Below are positions 55,113 to 62,943 of a DNA stretch of 64,000 nucleotides, piece by piece. The notes under the pieces are model-generated. The model was not told the DNA's origin and ran no database searches. It saw nothing but the letters and a program-made list of their open reading frames with translations. The stretch is from JAWVFM01 sp963843315 (GTDB lineage: Bacteria > Actinomycetota > Thermoleophilia > Solirubrobacterales > 70-9): positions 1-64,000 of the forward strand of contig CAWJJU010000005.1 of assembly GCA_963843315.1 (NCBI GenBank). Direction: 5' to 3'. The position numbers were made by a program, and so were the translations under genes. Every line of letters begins with the position of its first letter. The first letter of the stretch is position 1.

Positions 55113-55697
55113 ATGTCTCGGAAGTCGGGAGGACTGCGCCGCATTCGAGGTCGTCTGACCTACGCGAACGTGGTATCGACAATCGCGCTGTTCATCGTCC
55201 TCGGGGGTATCTCCTACGCTGCGTTCCACCTGCCCAAGAACAGCGTCAGATCGAGGAACATCGTCAATCACCAGGTCAAGGGAAAGGACCTGGTTACGCC
55301 CTCGCCGATCCAGGCCGCGGGCTTGGTGACGGCCCTCGATTGCTCATCCGCCGGGCCGGACCGGTGGATCTCCCAGAACCCCGATGTCTCGGGAAATGTC
55401 GGCTATTACCGTGACCTCGACGGTCAAGTCCACCTGGCAGGGACCACGCAGAAATGCGGAGCCCCGCCAGCCGGCGCGGTGGTGTTCCAGCTCCCGCCCG
55501 GCTATCGGCCGCAGAACACCCAAGAGCAGACGGCTCTGGTGGTGACGGGTGGGCCGGGTGCCACCACCAACGTGACCGCCTTTGATGACGGAGAGGTCGC
55601 CGTCACTGCGAACCCGAACGCCGCGGTTTCCCTCGCCGGCATCAGCTTTCGTTGCGCCCCACCCGGGACGAATGGATGTCCCAAGGTGGGGCAGTAG
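55113..55697 (+). CDS. LPKNSV-leader exported protein 2
   Basis: A 194-residue protein from the ATG at 55113. The N-terminus (SRKSGGLRRIRGRLTYANVV, STIALFIVLGGISYAAFHLP, KNSVRSRNIVNHQVKGKDL) is clearly related to the gene at 53940, with a membrane segment or signal at about 17-38. The remainder is unrelated to that gene: LDCSSAGPDRWISQNPDVSG, YYRDLDGQVHLAGTTQKCGA, VVFQLPPGYRPQNTQEQTA. It looks like a short beta-sandwich or phage-tail-like head. It ends 12 bases from the tRNA-Met 3' end, convergent with it. Function unknown. Confidence 0.65.
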   Translation: MSRKSGGLRRIRGRLTYANVVSTIALFIVLGGISYAAFHLPKNSVRSRNIVNHQVKGKDLVTPSPIQAAGLVTALDCSSAGPDRWISQNPDVSGNVGYYRDLDGQVHLAGTTQKCGAPPAGAVVFQLPPGYRPQNTQEQTALVVTGGPGATTNVTAFDDGEVAVTANPNAAVSLAGISFRCAPPGTNGCPKVGQ

Positions 55698-55708
55698 CAG
55701 GCACTTCA

Positions 55709-55782
55709 TGCCGGAGGAGGGACTCGAACCCCCGACACGCGGATTATGATTCCGCTGCTCTAACCAGCTGAGCTACTCCGGC
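55709..55782 (-). tRNA. tRNA-Met (CAT), elongator type
   Basis: Acceptor GCCGGAG/CTCCGGC. The anticodon arm is GCGGA-ATCATAA-TCCGC, giving CAT. The T-arm is GGGGG-TTCGAGT-CCCTC-like, with discriminator A and no encoded CCA. The anticodon arm matches actinobacterial elongator tRNA-Met; an Ile2 tRNA (lysidine-modified) cannot be wholly excluded. Its 3' half recurs at 53311 and 54289. Confidence 0.9.
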
Positions 55783-55878
55783 GGGGAGGGGATCCTAGCG
55801 GTGGACGAATGGGCCGCTTGACGCCGGGGGCGCGGATGTCATAGGGTGCCCAATTGGCTCTTCAGCCAGGGGGAACGC

Positions 55879-56814
55879 GTGCTGGAAACTCAACGGAGGA
55901 CTATCGGATCGGGACTTGCGCTGCTGGGCGCGGCATTCGCCATGGCCGCTCTCGCGCCGGCCGTCGCCGCGGCCGCCGACCCGAGCTGCGGCGCCTCGAT
56001 CACCCACAACGTCAAGCTCCACCACGACCTCGACTGCACGGGTGGTGGGTCTGATGGCCTTGACATCGTCAAGAACGGCCTCACGGTGGATCTCAACGGC
56101 CACTCGATCACGGGTGCAGGCGGGTCCGACGGCTATTACGGGATCTACGACGACGGCTACGACAAGCTCACGGTCAAGGACGGGAAGATGAAGGACTGGG
56201 AGACGGCCATCTACCTCTCCTCGCCGGTCGCCAAGGCCAACGTCGACCACGTCACGATCAAGCTGGACGACACGCAGACCTGGTACGGGATCTACGCCGA
56301 CTACCCAACGGGCGGCCACTTCACCCACGACAAGGTCGACAACGCCGCCGACGCCTTCTACCTCGATGAGGGCAGCGCCAATACCGTCAATCACTCGACC
56401 GCGACGAAATCCGACACCGGATTCGAACTCGAGAACGCCGTGGGCGACGTGGTCAAGAACTCCAAGGCGCTGAACGGAGGCGGTTCGGCGGAGGGCTTCT
56501 ACGACTACTCCACGAACACGAAGTACATCAACGACATTGCCAACGGCAACTACAACGGCTTCCTCGTCGACTATCCGTATGGCGTCTCGATCAAGAGCAG
56601 CACCGCCAACCACAACGATTACGTCGGCATCTGGTTCGAGGACAACGACATCTCAAGCGGCTACCACGGCCGCGTCTCGAAGAGCACCGCCAACCACAAC
56701 CAGTACGGCTTCTACGCCGACGACGCCGGGATCACCGGATCCGGAAACCACGCCGTGGACAACGCCTACCCGTGCTACTGGATCGCGTGCGATGGGAAGG
56801 CGGCCGGGAGATGA
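55879..56814 (+). CDS. Secreted right-handed beta-helix protein 1 of tandem array
   Basis: I prefer the GTG at 55879 behind GGGGGA; the frame opens at 55846. The signal peptide is LALLGAAFAMAALAPAVAAA. The mature protein begins DPSCG and carries a Cys pair (CG-x4-HNV-x-LHH-x-L-x-C), then DLNGHSITGAGGSDGYYGIY and repeated short strand-turn units (DHVTIKLDDTQTWYGIYADY, NTVNHSTATKSDTGFELENA) as in NosD/PbH1 parallel beta-helices. It ends YPCYWIACDG, a C-x4-C. No catalytic motif is evident. First of four paralogues, whose stop and start codons overlap. Confidence 0.8.
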   Translation: MLETQRRTIGSGLALLGAAFAMAALAPAVAAAADPSCGASITHNVKLHHDLDCTGGGSDGLDIVKNGLTVDLNGHSITGAGGSDGYYGIYDDGYDKLTVKDGKMKDWETAIYLSSPVAKANVDHVTIKLDDTQTWYGIYADYPTGGHFTHDKVDNAADAFYLDEGSANTVNHSTATKSDTGFELENAVGDVVKNSKALNGGGSAEGFYDYSTNTKYINDIANGNYNGFLVDYPYGVSIKSSTANHNDYVGIWFEDNDISSGYHGRVSKSTANHNQYGFYADDAGITGSGNHAVDNAYPCYWIACDGKAAGR

Positions 56815-57722
56815 GACCCCGAGCCCTGGCCCCGGTCCTGGCCGCTGCCGCAGGCCTTGTCGGACTGCCGGCGGTCGCGCAGGCCGCCGGCCCTTCTTGC
56901 GGAGACACGGTCACCCACGACGTCAAGCTGCACGCGAATCTGGACTGCTCGGGCGGTGGGACCGCCGGCCTGATTGTCGGCAAGAACGGCGTCACGATCG
57001 ACCTGGGCGGCCACTCGATCACGGGAGCCGGCGGCGTGGACGGCTACTACGGAATCGACGACGAGAGCCACGACAAGGTCACGGTCGAGAACGGCACGAT
57101 CAAGAACTTCTACGACGATCTCTACGTCTACTACGGCTCGCAGAGCCGCTTCAGCAAGCTCAAGCTGGTTTCCGACGACCCCGGCAGCTACACCGGCGCG
57201 TACGTCTCCGGTACGGGTAACGACACCCTTGACCACATCACCTCCACCGATGCCTACGACTCGTTCTACCTCGAGGACAACGGGAGCCTGCACGTGAGCG
57301 CGTCGAAGGCGATGGGCTACTTCGACGACGGCTTCTACGTTTCTAACGACGCCGGGGACAGGATCGCCAACAGCTACGCCAAGGGCGACCCGAGCGTGTC
57401 CACGACCTCCCTCGGCTTCTACGACTACGAGGGCAGCGGCAACAGCTACGCCCACGACACCGGCCTGCACGGCTACGACGGCTTCCAGCTCGAGCGGCCG
57501 ACCCGGATTCACCTGAGCCACGTCGTCGGCAAGCACAACTCCGACAGCGGCGTCTGGTTCAGGGACGATGCGCCGAGCTCCGGCTACGTCGGCAACAGCA
57601 TCAAGAACAGCCTCGCCACCGACAACAACTACGGCCTCTACAGCGACAGTCCGGGAGTTGCGAGCGCCCGCAACAAGGCCTTCGACAACGTCTACGGCTG
57701 CTACTACGTCGCCTGCAACTGA
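56811..57722 (+). CDS. Secreted right-handed beta-helix protein 2 of tandem array
   Basis: The ATG at 56811 overlaps the previous stop (ATGA), with CGGGAG just upstream. The signal peptide RALAPVLAAAAGLVGLPAVA ends at AQA. It has the same N-terminal Cys pair, then DLGGHSITGAGGVDGYYGID, beta-helix units (SKLKLVSDDPGSYTGAYVSG, SFYLEDNGSLHVSASKAMGY) and the terminal YGCYYVACN with C-x4-C. 303 residues. The end TGATG overlaps the next start, so ribosomes probably pass directly from gene to gene. Confidence 0.8.
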   Translation: MRPRALAPVLAAAAGLVGLPAVAQAAGPSCGDTVTHDVKLHANLDCSGGGTAGLIVGKNGVTIDLGGHSITGAGGVDGYYGIDDESHDKVTVENGTIKNFYDDLYVYYGSQSRFSKLKLVSDDPGSYTGAYVSGTGNDTLDHITSTDAYDSFYLEDNGSLHVSASKAMGYFDDGFYVSNDAGDRIANSYAKGDPSVSTTSLGFYDYEGSGNSYAHDTGLHGYDGFQLERPTRIHLSHVVGKHNSDSGVWFRDDAPSSGYVGNSIKNSLATDNNYGLYSDSPGVASARNKAFDNVYGCYYVACN

Positions 57723-58636
57723 TGGCTGCCGTCGTGAAAACCAGGCTCGGACTTGCCGTCGGGGCGACGGTCCTCGCCGGGTTGCTGTTGCTCACGCCGG
57801 CCGCGCGGGCGGCGGATCCGCATTGTGGCGACACGATCCACCACGACGTGACCCTGCACCACAACCTGAACTGCTCGGGCGACAACGCCGACGCGCTGAC
57901 CATCGACAGGGACGGAGTGACGCTCAACCTGAACGGCCACACGATCACCGGCCCCGGTGGTGCCGCGGGCACCTACTCCGGGGTCTACTCGACGCAGGAC
58001 GACGTCACGATCAAGAACGGCACGATCAAGAGCTTCTATTACGACGTCTACGTCTACGGCGGGGCCAGGAACGTAGTGACCAGGTTGACCCTGCTGCTGG
58101 ACGGGAGTCTCGCCTACGACGGCCTCTACACCGAATATGCAACCGGCAGCGTCTTCTCCCACAACGTGGCGAAGAACGCTGACGAGGCGTTCTCCGTCGA
58201 GTACGGGTCGAGGAACACGGTCGATCGCAACAAGGCCGTCAAGTCCGAGTACGGCATCGACGTCGAGAATGAGACGAGCACCAAAGTGACCAACAACACC
58301 TCGAGGGGAATCTCGGGCACAACGAGCGGGCTCTACGACTACGAGAACTTCAAGGTGACCTGGATGAACAACGTCGCCAATGGCGGCGACTATGGGGTCT
58401 ACAGCGAGTACCCGACCAAGGTCAGGTTCGTCAAGGGCACGACCAACGGCAACAGCTCCGACGGCGTGTACATCCACTACAACGACCCCTCGAGCGCCTA
58501 CAGCGCGACCGTTTCCAAGAGCAGGGCGAACAACAACGAAGTCGGCATGGATGCCGAGTACCACGTAGGCGGCAGGGGCAACACGGCCCTGGGCAACGAC
58601 TCATACGACTGCTCCATGGTGCGCTGCAATGGCTGA
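57722..58636 (+). CDS. Secreted right-handed beta-helix protein 3 of tandem array
   Basis: The ATG at 57722 shares bases with the preceding TGA. The signal peptide is TRLGLAVGATVLAGLLLLTP to AARA. Mature start DPHCG with the shared Cys pair, then NLNGHTITGPGGAAGTYSGV, units such as LTLLLDGSLAYDGLYTEYAT and SVEYGSRNTVDRNKAVKSEY, and C-terminal YDCSMVRCNG. 304 residues. It matches copy 4 most closely in its N-terminal block (NGHTITGPGG). Confidence 0.8.
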   Translation: MAAVVKTRLGLAVGATVLAGLLLLTPAARAADPHCGDTIHHDVTLHHNLNCSGDNADALTIDRDGVTLNLNGHTITGPGGAAGTYSGVYSTQDDVTIKNGTIKSFYYDVYVYGGARNVVTRLTLLLDGSLAYDGLYTEYATGSVFSHNVAKNADEAFSVEYGSRNTVDRNKAVKSEYGIDVENETSTKVTNNTSRGISGTTSGLYDYENFKVTWMNNVANGGDYGVYSEYPTKVRFVKGTTNGNSSDGVYIHYNDPSSAYSATVSKSRANNNEVGMDAEYHVGGRGNTALGNDSYDCSMVRCNG

Positions 58637-59594
58637 GCGGCGACTGCGGTTGAGGTTGCTTGTGGCGTCGACGGCGGTGGCGGCGGTTGCTTTTGCCCCC
58701 GCGGCGCGCGCAGCCGACCCTGGCTGCGGCGACGAGCTCCACCACGACGTCAAGCTCCACCACAACGTCGACTGCTCCGCCAGCAACTCCGACGCACTCA
58801 TCATCGGCAAGAACGGCCTGACCGTGGACCTGAACGGGCACACCATCACCGGTCCCGGCGGCGGTGCCGGCAGTTACTACGGGATCGACGACGGCGGCGG
58901 ATACGACAGGCTCACGGTCGAGAACGGGACGATCAAGAACTATGCCATCGACGTCTATCTCTACGGGGCTTCGCACTCAAAGGTCCGCAAGGTGCACCTG
59001 GCGCTCGACGGCAGCCATGCCTACGAGGGCCTCGACTCCGAGTACGGCACCGGCGATCGCTTCCTGCACAACACGAGCGCGCACGGAAGCGAGGGCCTGT
59101 ACGTCCTCTACGGCTCCGCGAACAAGCTGGTGGGCAACAAGGTCGAGGATGCCCGGTACGGCATCGACATCGAGTACGAGAACGGCACGGTGGCGATCAA
59201 GAACTCCGCGACTCACGGGTACTCGAGCACGTACGGCATGGAGGACTACAGGAACTACGACGTCGCCTGGCATGACAACGTCTCCAACCGCGGCGAGTAC
59301 GGTTTTTGGAGCGACTATCCGACGAAGACGCTGTTCGAGGGCGGGACGGCGAACAACAACTCGTATGCCGGCATCTATGTCGATGACAACTACTCAACCA
59401 GCGGCTACAGCGTCAAGATCAGGGACAACAAGGCCAACGGCAACGCCACGTATGGGATGTACGCGGCCTACCCCGCCAAGGGCGGCAACAACACGGCGAT
59501 CGGCAACGGCTCTTACGATTGCTACTACGTGATCTGCAACGCCAAGGTCGCCGGCAAACAGGCGGTCCTGTTCGACTCGGGCTTCACCGGCTGA
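58629..59594 (+). CDS. Secreted right-handed beta-helix protein 4 of tandem array
   Basis: The ATG at 58629 lies 8 bases inside the previous gene. The signal peptide is LRLLVASTAVAAVAFAPAAR to A. Mature start DPGCG, Cys pair, DLNGHTITGPGGGAGSYYGI, beta-helix units (VHLALDGSHAYEGLDSEYGT, LYVLYGSANKLVGNKVEDAR) and SYDCYYVICN near the end. It differs from the others by a 16-residue C-terminal extension after the last Cys (KVAGKQAVLFDSGF). 321 residues. Confidence 0.8.
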   Translation: MAERRLRLRLLVASTAVAAVAFAPAARAADPGCGDELHHDVKLHHNVDCSASNSDALIIGKNGLTVDLNGHTITGPGGGAGSYYGIDDGGGYDRLTVENGTIKNYAIDVYLYGASHSKVRKVHLALDGSHAYEGLDSEYGTGDRFLHNTSAHGSEGLYVLYGSANKLVGNKVEDARYGIDIEYENGTVAIKNSATHGYSSTYGMEDYRNYDVAWHDNVSNRGEYGFWSDYPTKTLFEGGTANNNSYAGIYVDDNYSTSGYSVKIRDNKANGNATYGMYAAYPAKGGNNTAIGNGSYDCYYVICNAKVAGKQAVLFDSGFTG

Positions 59595-59688
59595 GCCCCG
59601 CGAGGCCGCCGGCCGCGCGGCGGCTGTCTAAGGCGGCTTCCGAGGGGCTCGCGTTTTCGCGGCCCGCCTTGCCGGGTACGGCGCGGGC

Positions 59689-59964
59689 ATGAAGGTCTTC
59701 TTCATCCCCCTCAGCGTTGCGGGCGGATTCCTCGCCGGGTTCATCGGCAAGAAGGCGTTCGAGGGCCTATGGGCGGTCATCGACGACTCCGAGCCGCCCG
59801 ATTCCGAGCACCGCGACGCGCGGCCCGGCAAGCTGGTGGCGGCGCTCGCCCTGGAGGGCGCGATCTTCGGCGTCACGCGCGGGCTCGCGGATCACGCGGC
59901 GCGCCGGGGCTTCGAGCGGCTCACCGGCACCTGGCCGGGCGAGGAAGAGCCCGACCCGGCCTGA
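59689..59964 (+). CDS. DUF4235 small membrane protein
   Basis: A 91-residue protein: KVFFIPLSVAGGFLAGFIGK and KAFEGLWAVIDDSEPPDSEH, then LVAALALEGAIFGVTRGLAD. It has two hydrophobic stretches (about 3-18 and 50-64). The pattern of a short anchor, an acidic Pro-rich linker and a second helix ending RGFERLTGTWPG is that of DUF4235, a common actinobacterial family with no assigned function. Likely inner-membrane. Single intact frame. Confidence 0.8.
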   Translation: MKVFFIPLSVAGGFLAGFIGKKAFEGLWAVIDDSEPPDSEHRDARPGKLVAALALEGAIFGVTRGLADHAARRGFERLTGTWPGEEEPDPA

Positions 59965-59998
59965 TCGGGCGGCTCGCGTCTGTCCTAGGCTCCCGCTC

Positions 59999-60952
59999 GT
60001 GAGCTCCGACCTCGAACGCGCCGTGGCCGCGGTCGTCCGCGACTGCCTCGGGGTGAAGCCGAAAGAGATCGTGGTGGTCGTCTGCGACACGACCACGCAG
60101 GATCTCGGCGAGCGACTGCGGGCCGAGGCTTCCGGCGCCGGCGCCGAGGCGGTGCTGGCCCTCATGGACCCGCGCGAGATGGATGGGCACGAACCCCCGG
60201 CCCCGATCGCCGCCGCGATGGCGGGGGCGGACGTGGTGATCGGCGCTACCCACAAGTCGATCTCACACACGGTCGCGCGGCGGACCGCCAGCGACAACGG
60301 CGCGCGGACGGCCACGCTTCCCGGCATCGAAGAGGAGGTGCTCGCGCGCATGATGAGCGCCGACATGCCCGAGATCAGGCGCCGCGGCGCCGAGATCGCG
60401 GCGGCTCTCACCAAAGCGTCGGAGGCCCACCTCACCTCGCCGAGCGGCACCGACCTCCGTCTCGGCCTGGGCGAGCGGGCGGGGATCTCCGACGACGGGA
60501 ACCTGACCTCTCCTCAGGCCTTCGGCAACCTCCCGTGTGGCGAGGGCTTCATCGCGCCGATCGAGGGAAGCGCCTCCGGGACGCTGGTCTTCGACGGCAC
60601 GATCGCCTCCTACGGGCTTCCCAAGGAGCCCGCCCGCCTTCGCGTCGAGGGCGGTCACCTGGTCGAGGCCGAGGGCGACGCGGGCGAATGGCTGCTGTCG
60701 ACGCTGCGTGCCGCCGGCGAGGAGGGGACGAACGTCGCCGAGCTGGGCATCGGCACGAACGAGAAGGCCACGCTCTCGGAGAACCTGCTGGAGGCCGAGA
60801 AGATCCTCGGCACCGTGCACGTCGCCTTCGGGGCGTCGGCCGGCATCGGCGGGACGGTGCAGGTGCCCGTCCACATCGACGGCGTCGTCACGCGCCCCAC
60901 GCTCACGCTGGACGGCGACGAGCTGATGCGCGACGGCGAGCTGCTCGTCTGA
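59999..60952 (+). CDS. M29-like aminopeptidase (leucyl aminopeptidase family)
   Basis: A 317-residue protein from the GTG at 59999 (SSDLERAVAAVVRDCLGVKP). It has VVVVCDTTTQDLGERLRAEA, VVIGATHKSISHTVARRTAS, NLPCGEGFIAPIEGSASGTL, GTNVAELGIGTNEKATLSEN, KILGTVHVAFGASAGIGGT and a final VPVHIDGVVTRPTLTLDG. The Glu/His ligands of the dinuclear metal site of thermophilic aminopeptidases appear in EGFIAP, ELGIGTNE and GTVHVAFG. It probably trims N-terminal residues from peptides in the cytoplasm. The ORF is complete with no frame problem. Confidence 0.8.
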   Translation: MSSDLERAVAAVVRDCLGVKPKEIVVVVCDTTTQDLGERLRAEASGAGAEAVLALMDPREMDGHEPPAPIAAAMAGADVVIGATHKSISHTVARRTASDNGARTATLPGIEEEVLARMMSADMPEIRRRGAEIAAALTKASEAHLTSPSGTDLRLGLGERAGISDDGNLTSPQAFGNLPCGEGFIAPIEGSASGTLVFDGTIASYGLPKEPARLRVEGGHLVEAEGDAGEWLLSTLRAAGEEGTNVAELGIGTNEKATLSENLLEAEKILGTVHVAFGASAGIGGTVQVPVHIDGVVTRPTLTLDGDELMRDGELLV

Positions 60953-61013
60953 GCCTGCGACCCTCGCGACGATCCTCGCGCCCGCTTGCGGAGGCGCGAT
61001 CATGTGACCTGAC

Positions 61014-61886
61014 GTGCTGGCCGTCCCCAACTTCTCCGCAAGCGACGCCGGGACGGTGGCCGCCCTGCAGCGGGCGCTTGCCGGGCACGCTCGGATCCTC
61101 GACGTCCACAGCGACGCCGTGCACGGCCGCAGCGTCTTCACCCTTGCGGGCGAACCCGACGAGCTGAGGGTCGCGCTCGTCGCGGGCGCGAACGCGGCGA
61201 TCGAGGCGATCGACATGAGCTCCTACGCGGGCGCCCACCCTGCGATCGGTGCTTTGGACGTCGCACCGATCGTGTGGCTGGACGAGCGCGAACGCGACGC
61301 CGCCGCCCTTGCGGCTCGCGGGCTGGCCGACGAAATCGCCGCACGGGGCATCCCGGTCTTCCTGTACGGCGAGCGCGCAAGGTCATCCGAGCGCCGTGAG
61401 CGCGCCTACTTCCGCCGCGGCGGGCTAGCCGAGCTGACCAGGCGGATGCAGTCCGGCGAGCTGCAGCCGGACCTTGGCCCGCCGGCACCTCACCCCACGG
61501 CGGGCGCCACGCTCGTCACGTCGCGGCCCCCGCTGGCCGCGTTCAACCTCGTGGTGGAGGGCCTGGGTGAGAAGGCCTCGAGAGACGTCGCCGGACGCGT
61601 GCGCGAGGCCGGAGGGGGCCCCGCCGGCGTGCGCGCGATGGCGATCGACCTGGGCGGCGGGCGCCGCCAGATCTCCACGAACGTCCACGACCCCCTCAAT
61701 CTGCGCCTGGGCGCGGTCGCCGAGCTGGTGCAATCGCTGGCGACCGAGGCGGGCGGGACGGTGAGCGGCGCCGAGATCGTCGGCCTGGTCCCCGAGGCGG
61801 CGATGGACTCGTTCCCGGCGGACCTGCCGATCCCGGGCTTCGATCCCGCCAGGCAGGTGATCGAGCGCCGGCTCAGCGGCAGCTAG
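61014..61886 (+). CDS. ftcD: Glutamate formimidoyltransferase (FtcD-type)
   Basis: A 290-residue protein from the GTG at 61014 (LAVPNFSASDAGTVAALQRA). Conserved FTCD pieces include SDAVHGRSVFTLAGEPDEL, SSYAGAHPAIGALDVAPIVW, PVFLYGERARSSERRERAYF, and RQISTNVHDPLNLRLGAVAE. It corresponds to the formiminotransferase domain alone, without the cyclodeaminase half. It transfers the formimino group from formiminoglutamate to tetrahydrofolate in histidine breakdown. Related stand-alone proteins may have other one-carbon roles, so the exact substrate is an inference from family. Confidence 0.85.
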   Translation: MLAVPNFSASDAGTVAALQRALAGHARILDVHSDAVHGRSVFTLAGEPDELRVALVAGANAAIEAIDMSSYAGAHPAIGALDVAPIVWLDERERDAAALAARGLADEIAARGIPVFLYGERARSSERRERAYFRRGGLAELTRRMQSGELQPDLGPPAPHPTAGATLVTSRPPLAAFNLVVEGLGEKASRDVAGRVREAGGGPAGVRAMAIDLGGGRRQISTNVHDPLNLRLGAVAELVQSLATEAGGTVSGAEIVGLVPEAAMDSFPADLPIPGFDPARQVIERRLSGS

Positions 61887-61917
61887 CGCGGGTCCGCGAC
61901 AGTTAGCATCACGGCTC

Positions 61918-62310
61918 ATGGCGCAGACGAAGAAGCGACGGCGCCGCAAGCGCCGCGGCACCCAGGGCGGATCCGTCGACACCTCGCGCCGCTCGCGGCC
62001 GCGAAGCCGGGCCGAGGCCAAGGCTCAGGCGCGAGCCCAGATGTCGCGAGGCAAGAAGGGCGCCCGCCCGCCCGCCCAGCGGCGGCAGGCTCCGCCCAGC
62101 TGGAGCGGCGCCGTCAGCCGCGCGGCGATCGGCGCGGTGATCTTCCTGGCGATCCTCCTGCTGGCCTTCCGTCAGCCGGCCGGGGCGGCCGTTGCGCTCT
62201 CGGCCCTGATGTTCGCCGTCTACATCCCGATGGGCCACGCGATCGACACGTTCTTCTACAACCGCCGCCGCGCGCAGGCCGCGCGCGCCCGCGACGATGG
62301 ACGTTCGTAG
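61918..62310 (+). CDS. Small basic membrane protein
   Basis: A 130-residue protein with a very basic N-terminal half (AQTKKRRRRKRRGTQGGSVD, MSRGKKGARPPAQRRQAPPS). Two membrane helices follow (AAIGAVIFLAILLLAF and AVALSALMFAVYIPMG), then a basic end. No family recognised. It lies between ftcD and an MBL hydrolase on the same strand, and its stop overlaps the next start. The disordered basic tail could contact nucleic acid or ribosomes; this is inference only. Confidence 0.65.
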   Translation: MAQTKKRRRRKRRGTQGGSVDTSRRSRPRSRAEAKAQARAQMSRGKKGARPPAQRRQAPPSWSGAVSRAAIGAVIFLAILLLAFRQPAGAAVALSALMFAVYIPMGHAIDTFFYNRRRAQAARARDDGRS

Positions 62311-62940
62311 CTTCACCGTCGGCCAGATCGCCGAGAACTGCTACATCGCCCGTCCCGACGGCGGCGACCGCTGCGTCGTGATCGATCCCGGCGACGAGGC
62401 CGAGCGGCTGCTGCACGCCGTCGACGAGCTCGGCCTCACGGTCGACGCCATCCTCCTCACGCACACGCACTTCGACCACGTCGGCGCGGTCGCGCCCCTC
62501 GCGAGAGCGACGGGGGCCGAGGTCTGGTGTCCCAAGATCGAGCTGCGCGTGCTCGCGGACATCATGTCCTACGTCCCCTGGCCGGGCTTCGGGCCGTTCG
62601 AGAGCTGGGACGCCGAGCATTCGGTGGAGGAGGAGAGCACCTGAGCCTGGCCGGCCTCGAAATCGACGTGGTTTTCACGCCCGGGCACAGCCCCGGTCAC
62701 GTGACCTACGCGATTCCGGGCGAGTCGGCGCTCTTCTCCGGCGACGTCCTGTTCCAGGGCTCGGTCGGCAGGGTGGACCTGCCGGGCGGCGACTGGCCGA
62801 CGCTGCTGGAGAGCATCCGCGGGCTGGTGGAGGGGTATCCGGAGGACACCGTGGTCTACCCGGGTCACATGGGGATCACGACCCTCGGCGCGGAGCTGGC
62901 GTCGAACCCCTTCCTTTCCGAGCTCCAGGCAAGGCGCTAG
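62297..62940 (+). CDS. MBL-fold hydrolase (glyoxalase II-like), frameshifted
   Basis: The N-terminal part is DVRSFTVGQIAENCYIARPD, GGDRCVVIDPGDEAERLLHA, with the metal-binding ILLTHTHFDHVGAVAPLA (HxHxDH). After DAEHSVEE the frame shifts near 62620 to LAGLEIDVVFTPGHSPGHVT (His ligand), LFSGDVLFQGSVGRVDLPGG (Asp ligand) and PEDTVVYPGHMGITTLGAEL. Merged length is about 214 residues, normal for short hydroxyacylglutathione-hydrolase-like proteins. It ends 3 bases before hisS; this pairing is common in Thermoleophilia. Confidence 0.85.
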
Positions 62941-62943
62941 CGC

